Positions 36,449 to 49,317 are shown, numbered from the stretch's first letter. The stretch is 64,000 nucleotides of DNA from Gammaproteobacteria bacterium F7 (GCA_001593685.1 LUKI01000001.1:1-64000); one strand, 5' to 3'. Made by a program: numbers and translations. The notes: a model not told the origin generated them from the sequence alone.

Positions 36449-38599
36449 TCAGGCGCGCTGCTTATCAAGGATATACAGAGACTTAAAGCTTGCGGCGGAA
36501 CGCGGTTCAGAAAATAAAAAACCTTGCCCAAAATCACACTGTTCTGCTTGCAAAAAATCTGCCTGAGCAAAAGTCTCAATCCCTTCGGCGACAACAGGTA
36601 TATGTAATTGCCGTGCCATCGAAATAATCGCTGAGGTCAACGCCCGATCCTGTTGATCTGATTCAATATCGGCAACAAAACTACGATCAATTTTCAAACC
36701 ATCCACCTGAAAATGCCTCAGATAGCTCAGCGACGAGAACCCTGTACCAAAATCATCTAACCACACCTGGATGCCGAGCTTACGAAGCTCCTTTAACATC
36801 GCCTGCGCTGCCTGTTCATCACGCATCAAAAAGCTCTCTGTAATTTCAACATGAACATGCCTTGCCGGGATTTGGTATTCGTGCAACCGTTTTGAAAACA
36901 CATTGGCGAGGTCATGACGATAAACCTGTTTCGCCGAGAGGTTTATCGCCACATAAAAATCATGACTTATAGCAGGTAACCACCCTTTCAATTGCTGGCA
37001 TAAATTTTCAATCAGCATATCGCCGATCGGGATGATCAGGCCTGTTTCTTCTGCGATGGGAATAAACGCATCCGGAGCAATCAGTCCGCGCTCAGGATGC
37101 CGCCAGCGCACCAACGCCTCAGCGCCAACCAAGCACTTATCAGTTAACCGAAATTGAGGTTGAAACCAAAGTTCAAAATGCTCAGGTAACGCCAAAGACT
37201 TCCGCAACTCGCGCTCAATATCAGCCCGTATTTCAATCTGCTCATTCATCTGAAGTCTGAAATAGCTGTAAGTATTTTTGCCGCTAGCCTTAGCGTCATA
37301 CATCGCAATATCAGCATTCTTAATTAGCTCATCGGCGCTATAGCCCGCATGAGGGTAAGTGGCAATACCAACACTCCCACCAACAACAACCTCATCGCTG
37401 CCCACCGCGACCGGAGATCGAACAACCTCAAAGAAACCATCAACAATCGAATCAATTTCGTCAGGCGTTGAAATATCTGGCAAACAAATTAAAAACTCAT
37501 CACCACCAATTCTAGCGACCACCGGTTTAGGGCTGTTCTCTTCAAAAAACGGTAAAACAATATTCTCTACGCCAAGACTCTCTTTCATGCGCGAGGCAAG
37601 CTCACACAACAACAGATCACCAACCTTGTGCCCATAGTTATCGTTAATGCACTTAAATTCATCCAAATCGACAAACAAAACCGTAAATGCCGTGACGTCA
37701 CTCTGATTAATCAGCAGCTCCAGGTACTCAATGAAACGAGCCCTATTGGGCAGCCCCGTCAATGAGTCATGGTGAGCTTGGTGATATATTTCATCTGTAT
37801 GTTGCTTGAGCTTTAAGCCCATTCTGTTAAAAGCATTTGCAAGATCACCAATTTCATCCTGACGATCAATAGAGCTAAACGTACTGAAATCACCATCCCC
37901 AATCCGCTCAGTCTGGGCAATTAACTGCCGCAGAGGTCGGGTCAATGAACGCGCAATTAACACCGAACAAGCGCCGCCCACAATAACCAAAAAACCGGTC
38001 AACAGAACACTGCTTAACAACGTTTGATCGTACTTTTCTCGATGAAGGGCTTGAATTTCATCCTCCATCTGTTGAATGTCCTGATAAATGTCAGCTAACG
38101 AAAATTCCATAAATAGGCCACCAACTAACTCATTGCCAGCGATAACCGGCCGACCCAACACAAAGCGCTCCCCTTTTATTTTGGTATACGGCATGGCTTG
38201 TTCAATAACCTGAAATACCCCTTCTTTATTTTGATATTTACGACCAAATGCCAATAAGTTTTCTGTGCCATCGTGAAAGATATTACCTCTCTCATCAACC
38301 ACATAAACGCTCATCACCTCATCTAAACTAAGTGCCGCTTGAATCACGTAATAAGCTTCTTCAGGATTATGGTAATAAAGTGGGTTAAACAGAGCCTCCA
38401 CCAGATAATCAGCAATACCTATCGCTTTTTTCTCCAGTTGTGACTGTAAACGCTCTGAAGTATCAGCGGTTAACCGAACCTTTAGCTGCTCCGTTTGCTT
38501 TTCAGATACAAAAAAATATATGCCAGAATTAACAACAACGATAGCGACCAGAAGACTGAGTATAATCAGCACATAACGCCCATGAAGCCGGAGTTTCAT
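36449..38599 (-). CDS. HAMP-GGDEF-EAL c-di-GMP enzyme
   Basis: RIGGDEFLICLP, EALVRWRHPERGLIAPDAFIPIAEETGLI. Confidence 0.93.
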   Translation of the reverse strand: MKLRLHGRYVLIILSLLVAIVVVNSGIYFFVSEKQTEQLKVRLTADTSERLQSQLEKKAIGIADYLVEALFNPLYYHNPEEAYYVIQAALSLDEVMSVYVVDERGNIFHDGTENLLAFGRKYQNKEGVFQVIEQAMPYTKIKGERFVLGRPVIAGNELVGGLFMEFSLADIYQDIQQMEDEIQALHREKYDQTLLSSVLLTGFLVIVGGACSVLIARSLTRPLRQLIAQTERIGDGDFSTFSSIDRQDEIGDLANAFNRMGLKLKQHTDEIYHQAHHDSLTGLPNRARFIEYLELLINQSDVTAFTVLFVDLDEFKCINDNYGHKVGDLLLCELASRMKESLGVENIVLPFFEENSPKPVVARIGGDEFLICLPDISTPDEIDSIVDGFFEVVRSPVAVGSDEVVVGGSVGIATYPHAGYSADELIKNADIAMYDAKASGKNTYSYFRLQMNEQIEIRADIERELRKSLALPEHFELWFQPQFRLTDKCLVGAEALVRWRHPERGLIAPDAFIPIAEETGLIIPIGDMLIENLCQQLKGWLPAISHDFYVAINLSAKQVYRHDLANVFSKRLHEYQIPARHVHVEITESFLMRDEQAAQAMLKELRKLGIQVWLDDFGTGFSSLSYLRHFQVDGLKIDRSFVADIESDQQDRALTSAIISMARQLHIPVVAEGIETFAQADFLQAEQCDFGQGFLFSEPRSAASFKSLYILDKQRA

Positions 38600-39585
38600 T
38601 GGTTCACACCGCGTCCCTCTACATGCTTACCTAACAACCTCTTAAATTCCAAAGCCAATGCAATTTTTTCCTGGTCTTTACCGTCCAGTTCCTGAAACTT
38701 TGTTGTTTTTTGATACTTTTTTAACGCTTTTTTGCCCTTCGCTGTTTGGTTAGCTTTCAATAATAGTCTTTTAACAATTAACTTTATTTGCGGCTCAAGG
38801 TCTGTTCGAGTTAACTGTAGGCTTCGAGGAAAATCCTGACTCTGGTAAATGATTACTAACTCCTTTCTCAGCTCATCGGGCATATCCTCCGTGTCATTCC
38901 AATTCACGTCACTAAACGCACCCGCATGAACAATACCCCTCGAAACCCAAGAGGCTATGCTGATTTCATTACCTCTGGTTACCAGCTCTTTAACAAAAAC
39001 ATACCCAATGCCATCATGGGGTACCGGTGCATTAGGCGAATCCAGCTCAATTAATTTATACCCTTTTTTAAGTAATACCCCCGCCGGAATAAAAAAACCA
39101 CTCGTCGAAAAGCGATCTTCAAACGCAATCACTTTACCCCTAAGATCGTCCAGTGACTGAAAATCAAAGTCCTGCCTCACAAAAATCACCGACGAATATG
39201 ATTCAACGCCTTTCTTCCAACGCTTCAGTAATATTTCTGCGCCATATTTTTCTTGTAGTTCCAACGCAGTAAAAAGGGTTTCAGAAACCAAATCAACTTG
39301 ACCTGCCTTTAACATCTCCCCCATTGCTTTCGCATCTTTTGAGACGACAACGCGGCCTTTACTGAGATGATAATGCTCTAAATTCTCAGCAAGGTAATCA
39401 GCAAGCCGCTGAGTAAACTCAATATGCTTTCTTGCATCATCACTGATCGCACCAACAACAAACTCATCTGCTTTCGACGCACTAGGGGGCGCAGCAAGAG
39501 CCATCAAGGGTAAGGAAAACAGGAGAAAAAAAACGTAGCGACAAGCCAAACATTTAGCGGCTAACACAAAACCGTAAAACACCAC
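38596..39585 (-). CDS. PhnD-like phosphate/phosphonate-type periplasmic binding protein
   Basis: AGQVDLVSETLFTALELQEKYG..LDDLRGKVIAFEDRFSTSGFFIPAGVLLK. Confidence 0.8.
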   Translation of the reverse strand: MVFYGFVLAAKCLACRYVFFLLFSLPLMALAAPPSASKADEFVVGAISDDARKHIEFTQRLADYLAENLEHYHLSKGRVVVSKDAKAMGEMLKAGQVDLVSETLFTALELQEKYGAEILLKRWKKGVESYSSVIFVRQDFDFQSLDDLRGKVIAFEDRFSTSGFFIPAGVLLKKGYKLIELDSPNAPVPHDGIGYVFVKELVTRGNEISIASWVSRGIVHAGAFSDVNWNDTEDMPDELRKELVIIYQSQDFPRSLQLTRTDLEPQIKLIVKRLLLKANQTAKGKKALKKYQKTTKFQELDGKDQEKIALALEFKRLLGKHVEGRGVNQ

Positions 39586-39829
39586 TCGCTCCCATACAAA
39601 ATTAGATTAACGCCCCTATTTATTTATGTGAGTCACCCAGCCCCAGGCTTGACTAAGGGTTACTCACCCACTCAATCCATAATAGCGGCTAAGTCCTGTT
39701 TAGCAATGAAGTTAACGTTTCCAGAATATACCCAAGGCGAAATAGCTGCCGAAAAACAAAGTAATCAACTAAAAAACGCAGCCCAATAACAAAATGGCTT
39801 GACTGCTTTACCTTCAAATAGTGAGTTTA

Positions 39830-40429
39830 TTAACCAGTTTTAAGCCACTCAAGCAGGCGATTATTAGCAGGCATTTCATGATCTTCAACCAATACCATGC
39901 CCGCTTTATTGGCTAACGATTCAATCCACTCAAAATCACGAATCGCGCTTTTCGGGTTTTGCTGAAACAACCAGTCATTGAAACGAGCATTACTCTCAGA
40001 GGTAAACCGCCCACCATAATTAAAAGGGCCATAGCAACAAAATTTACCGCCCGGCAATAATATGTCGCCCAGCTTTTGAAAAAATCGCTCTACTTCGGAT
40101 CGTCCCATAATGTGCAGAGTATTGGATGTAAAAACCGCCTCGGTTTTACTAATCGGCCAACGGTTATCAAGCACATTTAAGGCCAGCGGCGATTTAATAT
40201 TGCTAAGTTGAGCCTCATCAAGCCATAACTGAATACCCGATAAATGGGCTGGCACATCGGAAGGCTGCCACACAAGGTGCGGCAAATGTTCGGCAAAATA
40301 CACCGCATGCTGTCCAGTGCCACTGCCTATTTCCAGCACCTCGGAAACATCAGCAAATGCATTTTTCAGTGCCGCCAGAATCGGCATTTTGTTATTTTCA
40401 CAGGCTTGAGAAAAAGGTTTAGGGGACAT
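39830..40429 (-). CDS. DUF938-family SAM-dependent methyltransferase
   Basis: VLEIGSGTGQHAVYFAEHLPHLVWQPSD. Confidence 0.9.
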   Translation of the reverse strand: MSPKPFSQACENNKMPILAALKNAFADVSEVLEIGSGTGQHAVYFAEHLPHLVWQPSDVPAHLSGIQLWLDEAQLSNIKSPLALNVLDNRWPISKTEAVFTSNTLHIMGRSEVERFFQKLGDILLPGGKFCCYGPFNYGGRFTSESNARFNDWLFQQNPKSAIRDFEWIESLANKAGMVLVEDHEMPANNRLLEWLKTG

Positions 40430-40635
40430 TAGCTTCTCTATTAACAGGTTTTCAGGAACAGGGCTCTGTTGTCAGTCGAGATGACAACTCAACGGTCATT
40501 TCAAACCTGGCAAGCAGAACCTTAAACACTTCGGATAACACAAGCTCGACTGGAATATACCGCGCTGGAAACGTACAATGCCTGCTTTTAAAGACATCTT
40601 CAATTTCACGTCTAAATTAAGGTTCACAACAGCTC

Positions 40636-42366
40636 ATGCGCGCTACCCAGTTTCCTATCAACACTCTTAAAGAATCCCCTGCCGATGCGGCTGTTATCAG
40701 CCACAAACTGATGCTGCGTGCGGGTATGATCCGCCGTCTCGCGGCTGGCCTGTACACGTGGACGCCACTCGGTTTACGCGTGCTACGCAAATCCGAAAAT
40801 ATCATTCGTGAGGAAATGAACCGTGCCGGCGCACTGGAATTGCTAATGCCTGCCGTACAGCCGGCAGAACTGTGGGAAGAAACCGGCCGCTGGGGACAAT
40901 TTGGCGATGAACTGCTACGAGTTAAGGATCGCCACGGTCGTGAGTTCTGCATTGGCCCAACACACGAAGAGGTCATTACCGATCTGGCCCGCAACGAGCT
41001 AAGCAGCTACAAACAATTGCCCGTCAACTTCTATCAGATCCAAACTAAGTTCCGCGATGAGCGCCGCCCTCGTTTTGGCGTCATGCGCTCTCGTGAATTC
41101 CTGATGAAAGACGCCTACTCCTTCCACCTGGACGCAGAAAGCCTGCAACAAACCTACGATGCCATGTACCAGGCCTACTGCCGCGTTTTCGAGCGCATGG
41201 GCCTGATGTTCCGCGCAGTAGACGCTGATTCTGGCAGCATCGGTGGTAGCCAGTCACAGGAATTCCATGTGCTCGCCGAATCTGGCGAAGATCTGATTGC
41301 CTTCAGTGACAGTAGCGATTACGCCGCCAACATTGAAACCGCCGAAGCGCTGGCACCAGATTTTGAACGCCCCGCCGCGTCTGCTGAGCTGGCAACAGTT
41401 GATACGCCCGATCAGCATACCATTGAAGAAGTGTCAGCATTCTTTAGTGTCGCCGCCAGTCAGGTCGCCAAAACCCTGCTGGTACACGGCGAGCCAACAG
41501 AAGAAAACGAAGCGCCACTGGTGGCACTGGTACTGCGTGGTGATCACGGCCTAAACGAAATCAAAGCCGAAAAACACCCGCTGGTAAGAGCGCCTCTGAG
41601 CTTCGCCAGCGATGAAGAAATTGCCAAGCAGATGAACTGTGATATCGGTTCACTGGGACCTGTTGGCACTGACATTCCTGTTATTGTCGATCGTAGCGCA
41701 GCCGTATTAGCTGACTTTATCTGTGGCGCCAACGAAACCGGCAAACACATGACCGGCGTTAACTGGGATCGCGACTGTAGTATGACCGACGTTGCTGATA
41801 TCCGCGAAGTCGTTGAGGGTGATCCGTCACCCTGCGGCAACGGCAAGCTGATTTTCAAACGCGGCATTGAAGTGGGCCACATCTTCCAGTTAGGCCAAAA
41901 ATACGCTGCGGCGATGAATGCCACCGTATTGAATGAAAAAGGCCAGGCTCAAGTGATGACTATGGGCTGCTACGGCATCGGCGTAACACGCGTGGTGGCG
42001 GCCGCTATCGAACAGAACAATGACGGCAACGGCATTATCTGGCCTGCTGGTCTCGCGCCCTTCCAGATTGGTATTGTGCCAATGAACTACGATAAATCCG
42101 AACAGGTAAAAGAAACCGCTAACCGTGTTTATCAGGAGCTGAAAGAGCTGGGTATCGAGGTGTACATGGATGACCGCGACAAGAAAACCAGTCCAGGCGT
42201 TAAGTTTGCCGACATGGATTTGATTGGTATTCCGCACCGCATCGTCATCAGCGATCGCGGCCTCAAGGAAAACCAGATTGAATATCAGGAGCGTCGTAGC
42301 CAGGAGCGTCAGAACCTGGCAGCCGATCAGGTTGTTGCCTTTATTCGAGAAACATTGGAAAACTAG
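40636..42366 (+). CDS. proS: prolyl-tRNA synthetase
   Basis: [46 protein letters not shown]. Confidence 0.97.
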   Translation: MRATQFPINTLKESPADAAVISHKLMLRAGMIRRLAAGLYTWTPLGLRVLRKSENIIREEMNRAGALELLMPAVQPAELWEETGRWGQFGDELLRVKDRHGREFCIGPTHEEVITDLARNELSSYKQLPVNFYQIQTKFRDERRPRFGVMRSREFLMKDAYSFHLDAESLQQTYDAMYQAYCRVFERMGLMFRAVDADSGSIGGSQSQEFHVLAESGEDLIAFSDSSDYAANIETAEALAPDFERPAASAELATVDTPDQHTIEEVSAFFSVAASQVAKTLLVHGEPTEENEAPLVALVLRGDHGLNEIKAEKHPLVRAPLSFASDEEIAKQMNCDIGSLGPVGTDIPVIVDRSAAVLADFICGANETGKHMTGVNWDRDCSMTDVADIREVVEGDPSPCGNGKLIFKRGIEVGHIFQLGQKYAAAMNATVLNEKGQAQVMTMGCYGIGVTRVVAAAIEQNNDGNGIIWPAGLAPFQIGIVPMNYDKSEQVKETANRVYQELKELGIEVYMDDRDKKTSPGVKFADMDLIGIPHRIVISDRGLKENQIEYQERRSQERQNLAADQVVAFIRETLEN

Positions 42367-42418
42367 TCACACCAATAGTTTTATGACTTAAAAAACTAAC
42401 TCAATCGCAGTTGTTAAT

Positions 42419-42595
42419 ATGAAATATATACTAGGCTCGTTAATGATTAGTTTTGCAGTTATTTTTCTAATCGTAGTAGTGATGATGTCGTTCAAACTTC
42501 AAGCAACAGGAAATGTTATGAAGTATTTGGGAATGGCTTGGGTTTTATTAGCAATAGTTTTATATCCCCTGGCAAAAAAGATTATCCGGAACTGA
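42419..42595 (+). CDS. small two-TM membrane protein
   Basis: 58-aa ORF MKYILGSLMISFAVIFLIVVVMMSFKLQATGNVMKYLGMAWVLLAIVLYPLAKKIIRN between proS and a terminator. Confidence 0.55.
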   Translation: MKYILGSLMISFAVIFLIVVVMMSFKLQATGNVMKYLGMAWVLLAIVLYPLAKKIIRN

Positions 42596-42623
42596 TCTTT
42601 TTTATTTCCCATTTCAAGCAGAG

Positions 42624-42654
42624 CAGCCCACAAACATGGGCTGTTTTGTTTTCT
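42624..42654 (+). terminator. Rho-independent terminator downstream of proS
   Basis: CAGCCCA-caaaca-TGGGCTG-TTTTGTTTT. Confidence 0.8.
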
Positions 42655-43991
42655 TAGTAATACCCCTCATACAGCGGCAGCTGCTCAATACGGCGCTCAA
42701 TCACTGCCAAATATCGCCGATAAAATTCGCTTTCAATACCACCACGCTGCTCAAAATCCTGCTGCCCAATTCCCTCCGGTAGCGCCGAAATTGATGGAAA
42801 GAATAGCCCCTCATGGGATAGCTTATTGGCGCTATTCTGCAGTTGCACTGCACTGTTCTTATCAACGGCAAATTCTGCAAAGCGAATACCCGCACGATCA
42901 GCCGCCAAATCGGCAAAACTGAAACCAGAACCACCCTGTTCGGTATCCAACAACTCCTTATATTCACCAATCGAGAAGCTGATACCGCTATTGGCGATCA
43001 CCTGTAACGCCGCCGAAAAAACAAAGTGCAGCCGTAGGTCGTTGCGGTTGGCCAAACCAATATAGCCACCAGGGGAGCGGCAGCGCTTCCGAGTTTCCCA
43101 GTTAAGAGCACCAATCAGCGCATCAAAACGCTCAGAGCCAAGAAAAAGTGCCATCGCTAACAGCGCTGCCTGATTTTCAGCAACCGCCTGCTCAATGTTG
43201 CTACTCTGCTGACCGGCATACGTAAAAATATGACTCAGGTAAGCGCTCAAAGCCTCGTAGCCTTCACTTGGTCCCTGCTGACGAAACTGGCAGAGTTGCA
43301 GGTAATACTCACGCACTCGGTACGAGTCATCTTCACCCAACTGTAGCTGAGTTTTCAGTTGCTTTAACTTGCTCCTGAAATTAGCGACAGGATGATAAAC
43401 CAGCGTAATCCGGCTCTGATTTATATGCAGGGATTCAATAGCAGCCATGAGCTCAGAACCCAGCGCTTCCCCCTGCAACGCCCGATTCAGCAGTGTCTCA
43501 ACAACACCCAGTAGTATTCGGCCGGACAAATTTAAGTTGCCGACTTTCAATTGCCTGATCTGCAAACCATCACTAAAAGGCTCAATAACCGCCGTTACAT
43601 TCAGGTATTCACCTACCGGGTTGCTCGGTAAGCGCAGCGTTAGCTCTGCTAACAGCTTGCCTGCATCAATACGCGCCCGTGATTTGGTAGAAGGAATACC
43701 TCGTACCGCCAACGCCAGCACCTCATTGAGTTCATCTTCAGACAGGCGAATAGTGGCGCTGGAGCCGGCAGCTTTACTGGTCAGACCGAGATAAAGCTGT
43801 TTAGCAATATAGCGAGCTTTAATGGCGCTATTGGAGTCAACCCGGGCGGTTTGCGTCACCAGCGGTGTCGAGTCACTAATGACCGTCATTAAAAGAACAG
43901 GCAACGCGATAAAGGTCAGCAGCAATAAAACGATGCTAATTCGCCAAAATCCACGCTGTGTAGCAATTCGGCCACCCCTCACGCCGCGCAC
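42654..43991 (-). CDS. conserved hypothetical membrane-anchored protein
   Basis: 445-aa ORF, N-terminal TM. Confidence 0.75.
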   Translation of the reverse strand: MRGVRGGRIATQRGFWRISIVLLLLTFIALPVLLMTVISDSTPLVTQTARVDSNSAIKARYIAKQLYLGLTSKAAGSSATIRLSEDELNEVLALAVRGIPSTKSRARIDAGKLLAELTLRLPSNPVGEYLNVTAVIEPFSDGLQIRQLKVGNLNLSGRILLGVVETLLNRALQGEALGSELMAAIESLHINQSRITLVYHPVANFRSKLKQLKTQLQLGEDDSYRVREYYLQLCQFRQQGPSEGYEALSAYLSHIFTYAGQQSSNIEQAVAENQAALLAMALFLGSERFDALIGALNWETRKRCRSPGGYIGLANRNDLRLHFVFSAALQVIANSGISFSIGEYKELLDTEQGGSGFSFADLAADRAGIRFAEFAVDKNSAVQLQNSANKLSHEGLFFPSISALPEGIGQQDFEQRGGIESEFYRRYLAVIERRIEQLPLYEGYY

Positions 43992-44018
43992 TCCCAGCGT
44001 GAATTTAAAGTAGCAAGG

Positions 44019-44552
44019 CTATTTGGCTTTTGGGCGAAACACCTGAATAAAGTCCTCATTGGCTTGCAGATAATAACCTTCTATCAAATCAATACAGTAG
44101 GGAATCGCCGGAAAAACGGCCCTCAGGCAATCGGCAATAGCGCTGGGTTTGCCGGGCAAGTTTACAATCAACGACTCGCCACGAATACCGGCAATTTGCC
44201 TCGACAAAATCGCGGTTGGCACATATTGCAAGGACACTGAACGCATCAGCTCACCAAAACCATCCATGATCTTGTCGCACACCGCAGCCGTCGCTTCCGG
44301 GGTAATATCGCGCTTGGCTGGACCGGTGCCACCGGTGGTGACCACCAGATGACAGCCCTCATCATCACACAGCTCTCGCAACGCCTGCTCAATCTGGTCC
44401 TGCTCGTCGGGTATCACCCGCTTAACTGGTTGCCAATCATTGGTAATAGCATTACCAATCCACTCTTCGATGGCTGGCCCACCTAAGTCTTCATAATCAC
44501 CGCGGCTGGCGCGGTCAGAAACCGTTACAATTCCAACGCTAATAATTGCTGT
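44019..44552 (-). CDS. mog: molybdopterin adenylyltransferase-like protein
   Basis: IGVTVSDRAS-like start (SVGIVTVSDRASRGDYEDLGG), TTGGTGPAKRDITPEA. Confidence 0.9.
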   Translation of the reverse strand, partial: TAIISVGIVTVSDRASRGDYEDLGGPAIEEWIGNAITNDWQPVKRVIPDEQDQIEQALRELCDDEGCHLVVTTGGTGPAKRDITPEATAAVCDKIMDGFGELMRSVSLQYVPTAILSRQIAGIRGESLIVNLPGKPSAIADCLRAVFPAIPYCIDLIEGYYLQANEDFIQVFRPKAK

Positions 44553-44685
44553 CATTTGAATTACCTGATTCACAAAAGAAGTTGGTTGCGAATAATCAGG
44601 CAATATCAGCAGCCTAGCCTTGATTCAGGCCAATCATCAGTAATTAACTGACCAAATAGTTCCCGCCGGTCGGCGCTATTCGCAA

Positions 44686-45450
44686 CTATCTAGGTTGCTG
44701 ATTAATCGTCCAGTCGTAATCAATGAACTTAACTCGATAATCAACTGGAATCTTAGGCTCGCGAAAGCGGTTTATATACGGCACCAAATCCCTTTTTTTA
44801 CCGGACTCAACGAAGTCTGCCGTATAGAACTTAAGGATTTCTGAAACATATACGGTACGCTTTTTATCATCAACCCGCAGGTGTACCGGCTTACTAAAAA
44901 ACTCATGCGCTGCGTTTTCTAGCTGTTGCTCGAGTGTCTCAGCTTGAAAGGGCTGCTGAGGCAAACGAGGGCAATCTCGCACCATACAATTCAACGCAAA
45001 GTGGGCACGGTCTTCACCCAGTGGGCGGATGACACCATTCTCGTAATCCTGCAGCGAAGTTTCTTCACCGCCAATCACCACCGAACGAAATTTAAAAAAG
45101 CGCAGTCGCTTAAAAAAACTGTCAAAATCAACCGGGATACCTTCGCCAATGACGCCATACATTGCCAACGCATTGTAGGCATTAATATGAAAAGCCAGCA
45201 CATCATTTTCCGTAGGGAAAAGTGCAGGATGAGAAGCAGGGCTAGTGCCTTCAATAAAACCTACAAAATGGCGCAAATCATCAGCATTTTCCGCCAACGC
45301 AGCAAAATCGGTGCGGCCTTGCTCATCAACATAGGTTTCCAGCACCTGAGCCCAATGCTCAATTGCTATCTCATACTGATCCCGGTCTGCAGCTTGCACC
45401 GCATGAAAGGCAGCGAATAACAGCAATGCTCCCAGGAAGGATTTAAGCAT
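44686..45450 (-). CDS. DUF547-family protein
   Basis: FHINAYNALAMYGVI...ALNCMVRDCPRLP. Confidence 0.88.
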   Translation of the reverse strand: MLKSFLGALLLFAAFHAVQAADRDQYEIAIEHWAQVLETYVDEQGRTDFAALAENADDLRHFVGFIEGTSPASHPALFPTENDVLAFHINAYNALAMYGVIGEGIPVDFDSFFKRLRFFKFRSVVIGGEETSLQDYENGVIRPLGEDRAHFALNCMVRDCPRLPQQPFQAETLEQQLENAAHEFFSKPVHLRVDDKKRTVYVSEILKFYTADFVESGKKRDLVPYINRFREPKIPVDYRVKFIDYDWTINQQPR

Positions 45451-45484
45451 ATTGCTTTCCTGTCTTTTGCTTCATCACGCCTCA

Positions 45485-45937
45485 TTAATGACTAATACGC
45501 GCTGTACCATCACTGGTTAACAGACGGACACGGTCACCCACCCGAAATACGCCTTCAGCCTGTTGCACCACCGAAATAACATTGCCGTTATCCAGTTGCA
45601 CCGTCATTTCCAGACCGTCTTTTTTAGTTGTTTCCTGTTCGATTTTATTACCCAGCAAACCACCGGCCACGCCAACAACAACCGCCGCAATAGTACTGCC
45701 ACGGCCATCGCCAATACCGCTGCCGGCAACCCCACCAACAACGGTACCAGCGGCCGCACCAACGCCACTCTGAGTGCCTTCGATTTGTACCGGCTGAACT
45801 GCCATAATGGTACCAAACTGCACCTGTTGTACCGTCAATGCCTGATCACGGGTATAGGTTTTTGCCGATGGGTTCGTACTACAGGCAACCACCAATAAAC
45901 AAAGAGGAACAATTAATAATGCTTTCAATTTCATCAC
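45485..45937 (-). CDS. glycine-zipper 2TM lipoprotein (SlyB/PcpY-like)
   Basis: lipobox VACST, glycine zipper GAAAGTVVGGVAGSGIGDGRGSTIAAVVVGVAGGLLG. Confidence 0.88.
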   Translation of the reverse strand: MMKLKALLIVPLCLLVVACSTNPSAKTYTRDQALTVQQVQFGTIMAVQPVQIEGTQSGVGAAAGTVVGGVAGSGIGDGRGSTIAAVVVGVAGGLLGNKIEQETTKKDGLEMTVQLDNGNVISVVQQAEGVFRVGDRVRLLTSDGTARISH

Positions 45938-46177
45938 GATAAACTCCTGCGGGCCGCTACTCTGAATGGGGCTTCAACCTTACCCCATTGCTGGTAAGAC
46001 TCCACTATAAGTATTAGGTTCGCCCAACCAGCGACAAAACGCTTAGCCATTTACACGCCCCTGCAAACCACCCATTATGAACCTACAGAATATTTCACAG
46101 TGAAGTATTCTCAAGCAAGACGCGCCATAAAAATTTCGTCTACACTATATAGCAACCACCTATAAAACCCCTGATTG

Positions 46178-46753
46178 ATGCCTAACATTTTTATAAAAAT
46201 TTCCAGCTTACTGCTACTGTTAACACTTGGCGCGATGCCTGGCCACGCCACTCAAGTAGATGCAGAGCTTCGTACGCTACTCAAACAAACGATCAACCAA
46301 GCTGATAGCTTTGAGGATCGTTTTGATGCGGAAGTGTGGCTGGTGGATATGTCTGGTCGCCTGCAACGTTTTATTAGAGATCATAAACAGCGCCTGTCAC
46401 TATTACGGGCTGTACACCGTGAGGCAACGCGAGCCGATCTGCAGCCCGAGTTGGTGCTCTCTGTTATTCAAATTGAAAGTTACTTTGACCGCTATGCCCT
46501 TTCCTACGTCGGTGCTCGGGGGTTGATGCAGGTGATGCCCTTCTGGAAAAAGGAAATCGGTCGCCCCGAAGACAACCTGATGGATATTGATACCAATTTA
46601 CGCTATGGCTGCACCATTCTCAGCTATTACCTGAAAAAAGAGAAAGGCGACATGATCCGCGCACTGGCACGCTATAACGGTAGTTTAGGAAAAACAAAGT
46701 ATCCCGCAAAAGTACTACTGGCGTGGGAGAAACGCTGGTATACCAATAACTAA
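46178..46753 (+). CDS. lytic transglycosylase, SLT domain
   Basis: LVLSVIQIESYFDRYALSYVGARGLMQVMPFW. Confidence 0.92.
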   Translation: MPNIFIKISSLLLLLTLGAMPGHATQVDAELRTLLKQTINQADSFEDRFDAEVWLVDMSGRLQRFIRDHKQRLSLLRAVHREATRADLQPELVLSVIQIESYFDRYALSYVGARGLMQVMPFWKKEIGRPEDNLMDIDTNLRYGCTILSYYLKKEKGDMIRALARYNGSLGKTKYPAKVLLAWEKRWYTNN

Positions 46754-46766
46754 TCTTGCCAGCCCC

Positions 46767-47510
46767 TTGAAACACACGCTCGTCATTCAATCCCACCGTT
46801 CGCCTCTACCCTTTGCCTGGTTGCGAAGCTGTATTGATTCTGTTCAGTCCTGGGCGGCCAACAGTCGCTTCGACTACCAATGGTTGGGCGATGAAATTTT
46901 CGATTCTGTTGATGAAAATCTGCTCGCTAAAACCCGCACCCAAAAGGTTATCGCCAGCGACTTAGCACGCCTCAAGGCTCTGCAAAAAGGTCTAAAGGAT
47001 GGCTATCGACAGGTCGTCTGGTGTGATGCGGACTTTCTGATTTTCAACCCTCAAAACTTTGTGTTGCCAGAAAGTACTTTTGCACTGGGCAGAGAAGTGT
47101 GGATTCAGCAGGATAAAAATCACAAGTTACGTGCTTATACCAAGGTTCACAACGCCTTTATGATGTTCAGTCAGAGTAATCACTTTTTGGATTACTACAC
47201 CGCCAGCGCTGAACAACTGCTACAGGCCAACCAAGGGCGTATGCCTCCACAGTTCATCGGACCCAAGTTACTCACCGCGCTGCACAATATTGTTGCCTGC
47301 CCGGTCATGGAGGCAGCTGGCATGTTAAGTCCGCTGGTCATTCAAGACTTATTAGAAAGAAAAGAGCTGGGAGATGGTAAAGCCCTGCAGCTTTTCAAAC
47401 AAAAATCAGCCTGCTTTCCAGCCGCTGCAAACCTCAGTAGTTCAGTCACTGCCGAGGCAGGTTTTAGCGAATCACAAATGCGACAATTAATCGAAGTTCT
47501 AACGCCCTGA
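46767..47510 (+). CDS. putative GT-A-type glycosyltransferase-like protein
   Basis: VVWCDADFLIFNP (DxD-like) context. Confidence 0.5.
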   Translation: MKHTLVIQSHRSPLPFAWLRSCIDSVQSWAANSRFDYQWLGDEIFDSVDENLLAKTRTQKVIASDLARLKALQKGLKDGYRQVVWCDADFLIFNPQNFVLPESTFALGREVWIQQDKNHKLRAYTKVHNAFMMFSQSNHFLDYYTASAEQLLQANQGRMPPQFIGPKLLTALHNIVACPVMEAAGMLSPLVIQDLLERKELGDGKALQLFKQKSACFPAAANLSSSVTAEAGFSESQMRQLIEVLTP

Positions 47511-47518
47511 AATAAAAC

Positions 47519-47791
47519 TTACCCGGTAACAAAGCCATCAACCGGCTCATACACAAGCTCTTCCGTTATGACATCATCGACCCGCGCAAGCTCGGGTCCC
47601 TTATGTAGCCAGCGCGATATACTTTCTACAGACTCCGCATCACCACATAAAAATGCTTCCACCCGGCCATCCGGTAAATTTTTAGCATACCCCGTCAAGC
47701 CCTGCTTTAGGGCCTGCTCTTTGGTGGACTGACGAAACCAGACACCCTGTACCTTGCCTGATACAAAAGCCCGTACACATACTTTTGCCAT
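47519..47791 (-). CDS. acyP: acylphosphatase
   Basis: VSGKVQGVWFRQSTKEQALKQGLTGYAKNLPDGRVEAF. Confidence 0.95.
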   Translation of the reverse strand: MAKVCVRAFVSGKVQGVWFRQSTKEQALKQGLTGYAKNLPDGRVEAFLCGDAESVESISRWLHKGPELARVDDVITEELVYEPVDGFVTG

Positions 47792-47971
47792 AACTGTTAT
47801 TACTCCACTGCCGTTAAAAGGTATGGCTGTTTATAGCGAAGACTCAGCGAACTGCGCACATGGTGCCGCCATTAAGTTCGGTACTTGAATTTTCACAATC
47901 GCCACAGAAAATGCTTTAAAATGCCCAACCTATTACGATTGTAAGTTGATTTTTCAAAGGGAAACAGCCCC

Positions 47972-49301
<1,330 letters not shown>

Positions 49302-49317
49302 AGCGCTTTATTCGACA

